A stretch of DNA of 64,000 bases. Source: Anseranas semipalmata. Its lineage: Eukaryota > Chordata > Aves > Anseriformes > Anseranatidae. A program made the position numbers and the translations under genes. Under the pieces are notes generated by a model. It searched no databases. It had not been told where the DNA came from and saw only the letters and a list, made by a program, of their open reading frames with translations. Position 1 is the first letter of the stretch. Each line of letters starts with the position of its first letter. Where the stretch lies: positions 1 to 64,000 of the forward strand of contig VXAA01001109.1 of assembly GCA_013399115.1 (NCBI GenBank), in the 5' to 3' direction. Shown here in pieces: positions 22,331 through 35,100 of this stretch.

Positions 22331-25060
22331 ATGCAACATGCTAGCTATAAACAAATACCATTTTAACTGACCCAGCCTAATTTTGCAGGGAGGGCATCTC
22401 TTGGCCCATGAAAACATTCAAGGTTTTGATGTTTTGTTCCCATTCATTATCAGAAGTGCATTCAAAATGGTGCTACAGGAAGGGAAAATTATTTCTTTCC
22501 CCGTGTTACAAAGGACTGAATGTGCACACTGTTCAAAACCACAGATCTTTAATACTAGCAATCTGCTAAGTGCTAATTTGTCAACATGATACCTTTCATC
22601 TCCAGGCTTCCCAAAACACTTCATTTGCTCAAGAGTCACTTGTCCCACCACAATAAGGTTTCAGATCACCCACAAGGTGCCTCAAGGAGGAAGTTTGGGT
22701 TCCTCTGCCCCCCAAGAGCTCCTGCAGGAGATGGGCGACTAATTACTACTCAAGTCAACAATTAACCCTGTCCCTGGCTAATTCATGAGTTTCAAGTAGT
22801 TTTTGAGAGGGAACAGCATGCCAGGGTCCTTACCATCAGAAAACTCTATTATGTGGATCTTCAAAAAAGCTCATTACTACAAAGCTATGAGCATTCAATC
22901 CCATTAATAAAACACATCAGTATATAATTATAATATTAGGCACTTAAATTGCAGTTTTCATCTGCAGCTCTCAAAGTGTTTTACCATAGTAAATTGAGTC
23001 CCCCTAATTTGGGCTGGCCAGAGTTTTCCATTTGAAGCTTCCTCCTCAAGGAGAATTTGATTGTATGTTCAAAAAGAAAATCGCACAAAGGATCTGTTCC
23101 TCCTGAAGACGTTCATTTCCCTGCTGGGGAGGTGTACGGGGGGGGGGACTACCCAAAACCCATGGAAATGCTATGGGGATGAAGAGTCAAAATGCCAGAA
23201 GGGGAATCACCTCATCTATAAACCTCTACAGTGGCAGCAAAATTGTTTTTACCGCAAGCTGCTGAGGACAGGGACTGCTGTCGAGTGCATCTTAGCACAG
23301 CACCCCTCGCATCACCGGCAGTCTCTGCCTGTCCCTGTCACAGCAGGGATACACAAGACAAAAATGCCTTGTTATGTGAACAAAACCACACCGAGAGCCG
23401 CCATCCTTCTCTGAAGGACTCACCAACCCTCCTATCACCAGCTTTTGGGGGGGGAGATCAAGCTGGCATCTCCTTCCCAGGACCCACAGCCTGGTTTTGG
23501 ACTGACGAGGACGGAGCCACACTTACTGCGAGCTGACGGTGACACTTGGGCACTGCTGCCCTTGACTAGATTGAGGATGACAGCCGCTCCTCCGGAGCCA
23601 CATCCTGGCCCACGCCGGAACAAATATGCTTCCAGCAGGCAACGAAGCTGAGTAAATCAGACATGACAATAAAAGTAGCCAGGAAATTCTCTGTCTGGGA
23701 GACAGAGCGCACCCGGCACACCGGGTTCAGCTTTAATTTGTGAGCAGACCCGTGCACCCGGGAGGTTATTGCGTGAATACCAGTGTAAATGATATCACCA
23801 TGGGCACCAAACAGGCAGCTTGCTCACAAACCTATTAACTGGTAAACACCGATCTTTGGTAATTCCAGCTATTAAAAACAACTCAAAGAGAAATCAGATC
23901 TCATTTTGCAGAGAGCGCAGGGGTCTCAATGAGTTTTTAAAGTTTTCCCATATTCGAGTTAACAGTCTATGACTTTTATATGTTCAGCTGCCGTGCTGCC
24001 TCCAAGTTTATTAAATTTACAACCAGGGAGACAGGATGGCTTTTCATTTTTCCCAAAGACCCCCAGGAGAAGGGGAAGTTTCTCAGGCTTCGCTCCGAGC
24101 TGCAGTCTAGGAAGCTGCAGGGGACAAAGGAGCCACGTTCCCTCAGACCACAGGACAAACCAGGCAGACACTGCCCCGTGTGTGAAGCCAGCACATCCAT
24201 TCAAATTTCAGGAAAGTTATTATATACATGGTACCCACACACAAACACGCACACCTTTAGACACACAGCACGAGTCATATTCAAATCACAGGGACACAGC
24301 AGCTGATTCCTTCTCAAAAAGTCCCTTTGCTATAGACTTCCCATCTTCATTTGCAGGTCCCCATATCAACTCTTAGCTTTAAAATACCGCTTTCTGCCCA
24401 GCCCCCTGAAAATACGATGGAAAACAAATATTTATTTTCCCCTATTTATGACCAAAACCTCTTTTTCCCTGAAACTGCTTTTCAATCAGCTCTTACTAAA
24501 ATTAAACCCTTTGCATTGGAACTGGAGGACTTTTACAGCCCGCTCTCACGAGTGTTTCAGCATGGGGCAGCTCACGGGATGACGGCATCTCTGGATTCCT
24601 CTCGGGCTTACCACTGCCCCAGTTGTTAGATGGGAACAGAGAGTCTCCCTGTCACAGGTAAGAGGATTTAACAGTGTTCATCTCAGACCACTGCATATGC
24701 TCCATGCCATGCCCAAGTGAAACCCCATTAAATCCATCCAGGTTTTACAAGCCATGAGAAAGAAGAAACTACACGGCCAGGCGCAAACCAGGGAAAAGAG
24801 GGGTGCTCAAGGCTCAGGAGATTTTTCTTTTGGCACTTATTGTCTTCTAAACTCTGCAATCTGTACAATATCTATGTTTGTAATCGCTCGAAAATTTTCA
24901 ATTAAATGTAAAAAACCAGAAACAAGTAAATCTATTCTCTCTTTTGACTGTTTTATTGATTGAAATGGATGTCTGAGCTGCGACCACTGAACCATGAAAA
25001 GCAATCTGTCTTAGATGGGTAAGAGATCGTTAGGAAATCATTGTGCTGAGGCAAGAATAA
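22331..25060. other. Non-coding DNA with minor simple repeats
   Basis: A G10 run lies at 23138-23147 and a CA-rich patch at about 24236-24270. Near 23781 ACCAGTGTAAATGATATCA faintly resembles an old amniote repeat phrase. No gene supported. Confidence 0.45.
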
Positions 25061-25062
25061 CA

Positions 25063-25120
25063 GTACATGTGCACACCAACACATGTGCACACACATGTGG
25101 TGCATGTGCACAGATGCACG
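25063..25120 (+). repeat. ACATGTGCAC purine-pyrimidine alternating repeat
   Basis: The unit ACATGTGCAC and variants recur about five times, in part as palindromes (ACATGT, TGCA, GTGCAC). Alternating purine-pyrimidine DNA of this kind is prone to Z-DNA and cruciforms. Confidence 0.75.
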
Positions 25121-26150
25121 AATGCTACCACAGAATAAGCCATCTGCAATGAAAAAATTGTGTAGATACATATACTAACATGAAGTTTGAGGCAACCTGA
25201 GGTGTTAGCCCATCACAAGACCTACCTAGTTTTCTAACTTTTGTAGTTTTGCTCAGCAGTAAAACTTTGCTGCCTCCATTGTGAAAACACGGAGTGGGAG
25301 AGCACAAATCTCGGGGTCTGCCTTTTGTTACAAGCTCCGAGAGCAAGCAAAAGCATTTCTGGGGTCACTAAGAGATTTGCACATGGATCACAAGGAGATT
25401 TCCAAGCTGGTGTTTCACCCTCACCCACAGCCTCGTCCTCTCAGGGAGAAGCGGAGGACATCGAGTGGGTACCAGACATCACCAGGAACATTTAGTTTTG
25501 CAAAGCCTGGGTGGTTCGGGTGTAAGCTAGCCCCCAGCAAGGCAAAGGAGGGAAGGAACTGCCCACGTGAAGCTTTTGCCTCACTTCAGGATTCCCAGAC
25601 TGCAGCGGAGACATCGAACACAGGCGGGTAACAGATTCAGGAACAGATGGATAACGCCTTGGTCTGCACTGACAATACTTTCCTTTTTAAGCAAGACTAT
25701 CCTAATATCAACTCTACATATCTGAGCACCTCAAGTTCAAGCTTAAAATAACTGAACACTGTGGTTTTTTATTGTAACCACCACCATCCCACATACTGAA
25801 AGCCTCGGGGGGTTCAGCTCGGTGAATTCTCAGCCTCAGCAAGAACAAGATCACATTTTCTGAAGCCAGCCCAGGTATCGTGGACATGCGTCCATCCTTG
25901 GGAAAAGCCCTGCAGATGGGGCAGCTCTGGCAAGCCCTGCTGCAAAGTATGGCCTTGGGGAAGCCTGTCCTAATAACCACACTCCTAAATGGCAGCTGAG
26001 CCCCTTGCTAACAGGTTTCCTCTCCCAGTGTCTGGGACTGGGGACCCAGCAGCTTCCTCCCACCAGCAAGAGGCATCCTTGTCGCAGCGAGAGCCACAGC
26101 CATGGCTGCGCACACCCCAGAGGAGGCACCGAGCGTGTTAGCCCCTTCCA
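25121..26150. other. No feature seen
   Basis: Mixed DNA with short chance frames only. Confidence 0.45.
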
Positions 26151-26470
26151 GAGCCTTTAATATACTTTCTCTAATTAAGCTGTTCAATTCGCCAGCTTAA
26201 ATAGCTGCCAATAGCTGCTACAAATTGATTTATCTTTTGATGAAGGTAAAATTTGCTGGAAAAATGAGAGGCAAACAACGTATGGGTTTGGGGGGGGATT
26301 AAATTACTTTGTATTGTGTTACAATCCAAACATATTCTGGAGCCAGGATGAGTCTTTTACAAGTAAATTGTTTTTATACCATACATTCATTGCTATGTAA
26401 ACAGAAGTACGCTAATTTACACATCCACCTACAATACCTGCTAGATAACAGAAGTGTATACTTAAAAGCC
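26150..26470. promoter_or_regulatory. AT-rich island, candidate conserved element
   Basis: Complex AT-rich DNA with CTAATTAAGC, TATTGTGTTACAAT (SOX-like), TATGTAAACA (FOX-like) and GCTAATTTAC words, interrupted by a G7-8 run at 26290-26297. Enhancer candidate by composition only. Confidence 0.35.
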
Positions 26471-26591
26471 AGATGAGATCCTGAGCTCTCCGTGGGCACA
26501 CACACAAACAAAAAGCAATCCTCCTGAAATCTGCCTGAGGATTAGAAGAAAAAGAAAAAAGTTTTCTAGAAAGACACACAATCCATCCATA

Positions 26592-26640
26592 ACGGTGGCC
26601 TACAGCAGCCCCTACGCGAAGGGTCGCGAACGACGAGCGT
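26592..26640. promoter_or_regulatory. Isolated CpG cluster in AT-rich DNA
   Basis: Eight CpGs in about 50 bases (TACGCGAAGGGTCGCGAACG and on) in a locally AT-rich setting, which is unusual for methylated vertebrate DNA. Confidence 0.3.
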
Positions 26641-26758
26641 GCTGCAGGTTGGGTCTCAAAAACTGCATTTCAATTCCCCAACCATTACAGTCTGTGAGCT
26701 GCAGCCGTACCGATGACAGCAGCTTGGAGAGTTTACCACCTGCGCTTCCCTATTTTAC

Positions 26759-26778
26759 TTTTTTCTTTTTTTTTTTTT
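26759..26778 (+). repeat. Poly-T run
   Basis: T-rich run of about 20 bases with one C. Confidence 0.8.
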
Positions 26779-28850
26779 GAACCCATCAGTCAGAAATAGA
26801 AGGTGAAGAGGGATAAATATTTAGAGTAAATCACAGCCAGCCTGACAAGCCTGAGAAATAGTAGCCAGCACCAGATAATTTGCTTGAGCTCAAATGAGAA
26901 GCTTCCCCCGTGGGATGGGACATTGTAACCCCGCTAAGCAGGAGAGGCGAGAGGAGAAGCTGCCCTTTGCAGCTCCAATATGCACAGCGCACAGGGCTAC
27001 AAGCGGCGATGCCTGCACAAATACACATCACTCGCCTGCTCCCAGCAAAGCCAGGCTCGTCTCACCTCAGCAGTGGAAATGAAATTTGTCTGTGTGCTTG
27101 CTCACTCAAAACCAGCTTCTTTACTTCAGATCATCCCTGACATCAGTTTCTCCAAAGAGTGAGATAAAAAGAGTTCAGTGCAACGGACACAGCAATAGCT
27201 ATAGGGGTTTTGCTTTTATTAACTGTTATTTTGTGCACCCACTTTATATGCTATTTTGGACATAGGCATTTTCTACACAAACACATGGCTGACATCTAAG
27301 AGTGGATAATTTGCCCAGACAGGCAGTAAATACATCCCATCTCATGCTTCTTCCTAGAATAATTTGCTTTCCAGTGTCACCTGCCATGTAAATCATCACC
27401 TTGGAATTTATTCTAAGCTACATTTCAAACTGCTCTGGACCGACCAGAAAAAAAGAAACTAGCAGAAGGTCCCGTAACACTTGCTGTCATAGCTGAACAG
27501 TGCTGCTTCTTTTCCGACCAGCATTTTGAATTTATCACAGAAAAGACGTCTACTGAATTTATGGCTTCCCGGCTGAATTTCCAGCTCTTAGATTTAGAGG
27601 AATCCTAAATTTTCTTCTAGCTATACAAAAGACATTTACATAAGTTTTTGTGCCACATCAAGAGCTCTCATTCTGTAAATATATTTCTCTCTCACTGTAC
27701 GAGTATCCAATAACTACCCACCATGTGGTTACTGCACCCAACAAGTTAAAGCTGGATTGGAAAATGTCATCAATCTCACAAGAAATTGTGTGACTGGGAT
27801 TCTTTCTGCTGGCAATTTTTGTTTAAATCTTCCCCCCAAACCAGAGTCAAGTAAAGGATTAGGGTTGATTGCACTGCCCGGGCTGGAGCCTTCCAAAGAA
27901 AAGAGCAAAACACAATGTTTTCTTTGTAGAAGCGAGCCTAAAAAACAAGCAGATAAACCTCCACTGGAACTTCCCTCCACAAAACCAGGACATTTACTAC
28001 AGACCTCTTTTTTAACATTTTCCTTTCCAACAGAAATTGCTCAAACCCGGCGGGCTTGTCAGAGAGGTTTGATGTGAGCGGGCTGGCACCCCGCACCCTC
28101 ATCCAGCGGGGGGGACGCGTCACCTTGCACAGCGCATCCCCGTGCATCTCTGCCTTCCCAATTTTCTGCCCAAAACACTTGAGAATCTCTCTTTTGTTGC
28201 TTGACTGTCTCCCTTAATCCTTTCCTCAGTCATTATTCAATATTTGGTTTTGTGACTACATTATTTAACTTGGCAGAGCGTTTGGGGATGCAGCTTGCAT
28301 GAAAGGCTCTGTTTTTAAGAACCGGGGGGGGGGGGGGGCACCGTCGTGCGAGCAGGGAGCAGAGCGCTTCAGCGGTGACAACAAAGGGGAAACCAAAGCT
28401 TCACCCATCAAAAAAACTCTCCAGGGAAAGTAGGCTGGTAGTCACAAAATCATCATTTGAGGGAATAAATCACCAAAGCAAACTCCACTGTCGGTAATTT
28501 TGTGACGCAGAAAATTGATTCGTACTTTACAATCAACAAGCATCTTCCTCCATAATGTATGCTCGACATTTTAACATAATTATTTACGCAACAGTTTTAA
28601 CATTTGCAGCCTTCTCTGGCTGTCAACCTGGAGGTAACAAAAAAAATAAAATTTTAAAATACTCTTCTTCAGAGACAGGATTAAAGAAAAAAAAAATCAA
28701 TCTCAGAGCAACCTCCTTTGTATTTTGTTGTGACAAGACTGAATTTAAACAGCCTGTGAAGTCAAAACAACAGGAGAAATATCAATACACATTAATTTAA
28801 TCAAGAAACACTATTCTGCCATTCCAGGCCAAACTCAGCTTTCTTTCTGC
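26779..28850. other. Non-coding DNA, no gene seen
   Basis: AT-rich in large part. The only firm feature is the G15 run at 28324-28338 (listed). Confidence 0.45.
28324..28338 (+). repeat. G15 homopolymer
   Basis: Fifteen consecutive G residues; able to form G-quadruplexes and a likely site of length error in sequencing. Confidence 0.9.
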
Positions 28851-29100
28851 CGCAGTTTCCGAGGGAGCCGCGAGCATCCCGCTGCCTGCCCGCCACCACC
28901 TGCAGCGGCCAGCGGTCTTCTGAAAGCATCAGAGACGCCTTCAAGTCCCCTCGCCATTTGCATGCGTTTGTCACATTCGCTTGCACGCGCGAATCAAAAT
29001 TCTTGGCGGAGCACGGCCTCGCTATCGCATCTTCATCTCTCCTCCCGAAAAGGCTCATTTTTGCTGGCAAACACGCCCCGGCTGGCCGTCCTGCGGCATC
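28850..29100. promoter_or_regulatory. CpG-rich patch inside AT-rich surroundings
   Basis: Roughly two dozen CpGs in 250 bases (CCGCGAGC, GCACGCGCGAATC, GGCCTCGCTATCGC, GCCCCGG), with AT-rich DNA on both sides. Could be a small CpG island or orphan promoter of a non-coding RNA. No TATA box, donor or clear coding frame tied to it. Confidence 0.35.
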
Positions 29101-32100
29101 CCTATTGTCTGGCACAGAGCAAAACCTGCTTTCAAAGGACAACCAGATGAAAGGGTAAACATGTTAACAAAAAGCATCCTCACCACACTTGACTTCGTCA
29201 AATCCTGAGCGTGCAATGCAACACTTTGAAACAAGAATCTCATTAAGAAAGGCAGAGTTGAAAGGATAAGCCCCAGCATACCAAATGCAGAAATCAGATG
29301 TACTTGACCTTTCAAATGAATGTACATTTTCTGACTGACTGTTCATGTCAGAGTAATTCAAACAGGCACCTGATAATCCTCTTAAAAGACTAAAATTTGG
29401 ATGCTGGATTGAGTACAATGCTGCGCGGTCTGCGGGTGGTCTCATCTCTTAGCTCGGTCCTGGCCTTGCCCCCAGTTTCCTGAGGCACCTTGAAGTTTCC
29501 TCCCCTCCCTGGGCTTTCATTTCCCCCCACATGCACAGAAGACATTTCAAGGGATTCATTAACAAGGCAGCATCTTCTGTGCCAGCACAGCTGGAATCCA
29601 AAATCTGATGGTCCTCAACACAAAGTGGGTGATTAAGCACTTTGGATGGAAAATAAATGCCCCAAACACAAGGTACGAGAGCGAGAGCCCTCCAGATCCT
29701 TCCAGCCAGGCTCCAGCCACATTGACCCCATGCACAACCTGAAGGACCATGAACCCCACTTGGGTCCTGCCTCTTGTATATCAGCATACATCATGTATGC
29801 AGGCTTGCTGAGAAGGAGAAACCATACAATTAGGCCATGAGGATGTCCAGAAAGCCCAATGGCTTCACTGGGAGATATTCACACAGTCAATGCCTGCAAA
29901 AGAAGAGGTTCACCAAGCTAAGGGGAAGCAGTGCCTGGAGCCAAAGGGACCCAAGATGCCCATCTCTGTCTCAACATCAGGCTGCCACCCTCAAGCTTTG
30001 GCTCTTCAGCTCAAATCTGGAGATGACAGAGACACAATAACATCGGAGGTGACCATTTCATAGCAGAGAAGTAGCCACAGCTCCCGTCAACCAGGGAGCC
30101 TATAATGGGGGAAAAAGGAAAGGAGGGGGGCATGGAGACAGGCAGCAGTTAGTTGATCTCTCAGTTGATTTCACACTGTCCATACTCCAATGCAGTCAGA
30201 TGGATGCAAAAATTCACTGCCTCTAAAGTACCATGGCCACAGATTAGGTAAGTGGAAGATTGGCCACTCAGCTCACTGCAGTAGAAGAGGATGCAGGCTG
30301 CTGGTGAGCTGTGTTTCTCACCCTTAATTAAGCCTACTCTGCAATCACTTTTTCACCCACAGAATTAAGGGTGAGAGCTGTTTCGTTTATTTATTTAACA
30401 GCTGGACTTGTAACAAGCTGTCATTTCCACCCAATGTCTGCCAACTTCCTCCAGAGCAGCAAGCCGACAGCTGGAGCGTGCTCCTCCTTCCACGCTGGCC
30501 CACGGGGAAAGCAACAGAAAAGGCTCAAGGCCCTATTTCCCCATCAGAGGGTACTAATTACTACCCAAAGGCAATGGTAAATGAACACAGACAGCAACTA
30601 TGGGATTTCTTCCTGAACAGTGCTGCTGGAGAGGTCACCAGTATGAGATTGATGCCCTGGGCATCTGCCTGGACCACCTCCCCTTTACAGGCTTTTGGCA
30701 TCTCAGAGACCCTAGCGAGACCTGGCTGCCCGCCTTGCTCCTTGGTTCAGTTTCCATCAACTTCTCTTGGGCTTCATTTACCACATCCATACAAGAGAGG
30801 CACAGACGGTGCCAAGCCTTGTGAGATCACACACACACCTTGGGGAGCCCATTCTCCCATAAACCCTGCTTCCTTGGGGAGGAGGAGTGTTCGGTACCCA
30901 TTTATGGCCTGAATCTACAAACAACCACACATAGTAATGAACTGCTCAGCGACTAATAATGAGGTTTTTTTTTGAGCAACACCAAAACACAGTAAAGTCC
31001 AACTGCATTTTCTGACCAGTGAGCAAGCTGGAAATACATCAGCCTCCTCCCGGTCTAGCAGCAAAGTCGACCCAAGCCACACGGGGTGCACACATCCACA
31101 TCTCCGTTTCAGAGCACGCTGCTGGCTCCTACTCGCGCCACCCGGGGCTCTCAGCCATTGCCATGCAGGACAGGTACCGCATGGCTGCGCATCCTCCAGC
31201 GAGACCTCCCCTTCCTCCTCCCCCTGAGCTCCCCTGCATGTAATATTAATTGGCTAATATTTGTTTAGATCGTTCCTGACACTTCGCCTTTCGGTTCCTG
31301 CTGCAGAGTGCCAGCAGCGGGTTGCTGGAGGAGCAAAGCTTTCCCTTTGCTGGGGGGGAGCAGACACGGTGGCCGACCAGGGATCGGGGGTCTGCAGGGG
31401 ACCTGTTCCCTCTGCACTGCTCCCATGTCAGCCCCTGCACCCATAAGACAATCTGCAAAGAAATCCCATGGAAAAGTCACATACAAGGGGAAAAACCAGC
31501 TCACGTCACAAGGCGAGGGGCTCAAACACAGCACCCACATGGTAACTGCTGGGGGAGCTGTGTCTCCAGCCCTACCGCTCATGAGCTGCATGGCTCCAGG
31601 TACCAGAGCTCATTTTGGGGGTTCCCATACAAAGCCCCAGATACTTACAAATTCCTATTCTGGACGAGCACCAAAGTCCCTTAGCAGACCAAGCTCTGCT
31701 ATTTCTAAGTGCCCATCACTGCAGCATCTGGGCCCCATCCCTGAAAGTATTTCTGTTTAACCAATGGCTCACCAAAGGCCATTTGAGAAGACTGCAGGGT
31801 CCTGCAGATCTCCTTCTAGCCAGGTGAACAGCTCATGACACGTTCGGTGTCACCATGGGAAGCAAATGTCCCTCCTCCAGCAAGGACTTGTTCCTCTGCC
31901 CCCAGCCCCACACCACCCCAAAGCCAGCAGCCCCATCCAGATGCAGACCCATGCCGGTGAGCACTGACTCACAGATGTGTTTTTCCTCATGTCGTGCCCC
32001 TCCTCTCACTTCCTCCTAACAGCTCATGAATTTTGTCAGCTAAATTCATTGCAACCAAACCATGAAATTGCACATTTACCTCTGTCAACAAACAAAGGCT

Positions 32101-35100
32101 TGGCAGGGAGCCAGTGCTGCCAGAGGCAGAGCTGCCACACACCCAGCACGTCCCTCTGAGGGACAACGTGCCCCGCTCGGTCCCCTTGGCATGAGGCAAT
32201 GACATGGGGCTCTGCAATGAAGAATAAAGGCTGGAGCATCACAGCATCCCCAGCATCACAGCCTACCCCCAGCGCTTTTGGCAGCACTTGCCATCCCCAG
32301 CATCCCCCCGCTTCATGCCCATCCCCAGCATGAAACCTCAACAGTCCCAAAAGCCCTGGGTAAAGCCACAAGGGCTCTGCTGCCGCAAGGGCTCCAGCCA
32401 AGCTTGGATGCCGCCTCTCCCTCAGCCGGTGACACTGCACACTCTCCGTGTCCAGAGTGGCTGGGAGAGCCCTCGTTAAGTTAATGGAGCGCTAATTCGC
32501 TTGGCAGACCGAGGGGAGGGATCAGATGTGCTGCCTCATTTGCTTGGTGGAATTGGGCTCTGGAGACGGGCTGGGTGGCACAGGCTGCCACACTGCTCGA
32601 GGGACGGAGATGGGGCTCCCTGGGGCCAGCCGGGGCTGCACAAAACTTTTTAAAAGCACGAAGCAGCCGCTGGTGCAGAGAGAGTGGGATCAAAGTGCCT
32701 CGGGGCTGCCTGCTCTGAGGACACAGAGTACCACCAAAAAGAGAGCACCACCAAAGGTGACCTTCTCCAGGCACCTGGAGCCCCAGCACCCTCACCACGT
32801 TAAGGGCTGGGCTGCTGCAACCATCCAGGCAAACCCCACGCACACAGCGCGGAGCCACCCAAAGCGCTCGCACCCGGTCGCAGAAGCACAGCGGCGGCAG
32901 CTGATGGTCATTGTGGCCACACCAGGCTCCTGCCACCGTCCAGATGCCACCTCCCTCAAAGCAAGCAGGCTGCCACAGGCCGTTTCCATGGAAACCAGCA
33001 TTTCCCATATAGACAGCACTGCTCCACGGACACGAGAGGCGAGGGTCCCTCCAGATCACCTTGCTCCCAGCCTGGGTCGGGGCTCCAGAGGCAAAGCCCA
33101 GCCCTTGAGAGGCTTCAAACCCAGCTCCCTGCTCCTCTCCCGTGGTGCTCGCAGCATCACAACCCGCGTGGGTAGCCCCTCGGTCTCCAGAAAGCCCCTG
33201 CAGGAGGGATGCGGCTTCCCCCGGGGGCCAGCATCAGCCCTGGCTCCATTGGCCACTCGAGCTCCCCCCGAGAGGGGCAGCGGGGCTGGGGCTGCCCGTG
33301 CCGTCAGTCACGCAGCCAGGCTACAGGCAGCCCTAAGTCCCAGGCCAACCTTGCCATCGATCGCCTTGGCTCCGTGAAATTAAGAAAAATGTAAGAAAAA
33401 CACAAGCGGGAGTCCCTGAGCAGGCTGCGTACAGGACCTGAACAAGACATGGGGAGCACCTAGCTGTAAAAACAGAACCCTATTCCAGACTAAGGCCAAT
33501 CTCGACTTACACGTTGTCCTTGGTCCCCTCAAATGAGGGGACACAGCACCTGATATTGCCAGCATCCGCACCAATCTGCAGTTGGAGGTAGCAGCAGGCA
33601 GGAGGGAATGGGGCTAGAAGCACCTACACCACAAACTCTTCATCAAAGGCACTGAAAACAGCACAGAACCACCAAAAAGTCTCCCCACTCAAAAAAAAAA
33701 ATTCAATTCCCAGAGCAGAACTGTGCTGTAAGGATTAAATGTGGCCGAGCAAATCAACACAACATTATTAATGTCTATTTTCGACAAGTGTCTCCATTCC
33801 ACCCATCTCTCTCTCTCTCTTTTTAACCATCACTTTAAAGTCTTTCCTTTCCAACCGTGCATTGTGAAAGAACATCTTTTTTTAAAAAAAGAATTTAAAA
33901 GCTTTAAATCTAGTTCTCTGGTGTCTGACCCCCTGAAGATTCCTGCACAGCAAATAAAGTGCTTAGCCACCCTCCTTACAAAGATTTAATCTACCCTATT
34001 TCCAGAGCTTGTATGATTAAACCCTACCTCTAATTCTGTTTTCAGAGCCACAGCTGAATCTCTGTTTAAAAGAAAATGGCACGGGCAATTCTCTTCTCCT
34101 CTCCTTTACGTGTTCGGAGCGCGCGCAACGTGCATGGGCACATGGGGGACGAGCTGGAGCTAGCAAGGCAGCTCCAAGCATCCCTGGCTCCAAGCGTTTC
34201 CTTACCAGCGATGCGAACACCCTTCTTCATGCAGGATTTGGGCAGGATTTAGCCTCCTGACGAGCAGCCCTGAAGGAACGAGCAGGGGAGGAAGTGCCGA
34301 TGCGCAGGGTGTCTGCTGCTCCAGGTTGACTGGGGGCCGGCTTGCCAGCTCAGCTCTCACTCCCAAACATCGCCAGCTCTATCGCACCCACAGCAGCGGG
34401 AGGAGGAAGAGCCCCAAACTAGCAAGGAAAGGCAAGCAAGACCAGCTTGAGCTGGGAGAGCAAGGACAGGACAGAGCCAGCACCAGCCTGAAAAGCTGGC
34501 ATGAGAGCACCTGAGCAAGAGGCTTGGGTGTCACACCAGGCATCTCCAAGAGGAGATGCTCCCCATCGCGGCAGAGGGCTCCCTGCAAGCAGGGGCATGC
34601 TGGAAGGAAGCTGCTGCTGGTGGACCTTGGTGAATTCGTGACATGCTCGTCACTCATTTACCCCCGTCTGCACCTGATTGACCATTTATACCGGGCAGTG
34701 TCCTACAGAGGGGAGAGACATCCCACTGCCCAAGGTCCCCATCAGTAGGAGATGGAGCGTTAGCAATGAAACTGTGAAACAAATAGCTCACTGTTGCAAA
34801 ACTGGCTTCAAACACAGGCAATGTCACCGCATTTTGCTGCTTTATGATATGCATGGAGTTCGTTAAGAACCTGCTATAATAAGGTGATGCATTTATTGAA
34901 AATCTAGAAGAAATCGACTTTCCAATGAGACACTGCGCAACGACCTTCACCTGCTAATAGTCTGGAAGGAGTTCAAGACAAGCTCTTCAATACGCCTGGC
35001 AAGTGGCAAGCATGTCCCAGGGCAAAATGGAGATAAATCTCCAAGGAGCGAGGCATCACAAAAGACAATCAGAAGGTAATTAACATAAGAGAGTTGTAAC

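Noticed and set aside
22831..22870. Minus-strand donor-like site at 22.83 kb as part of an exon
   Set aside because: GATG|GTAAGG is a good donor, but no pyrimidine tract with AG lies at usable distance on the minus strand; same for the site near 31640.
26592..26640. tRNA or tRNA-derived SINE around GGGTCGCGAACG
   Set aside because: The B-box match is poor and no A-box or cloverleaf arms could be placed at proper spacing.
32526..33377. 283-codon plus-strand open frame as a gene
   Set aside because: Low-complexity P/S/R-rich translation, no domain, and an overlapping 192-codon minus frame on the same bases. Typical of GC-rich non-coding DNA.
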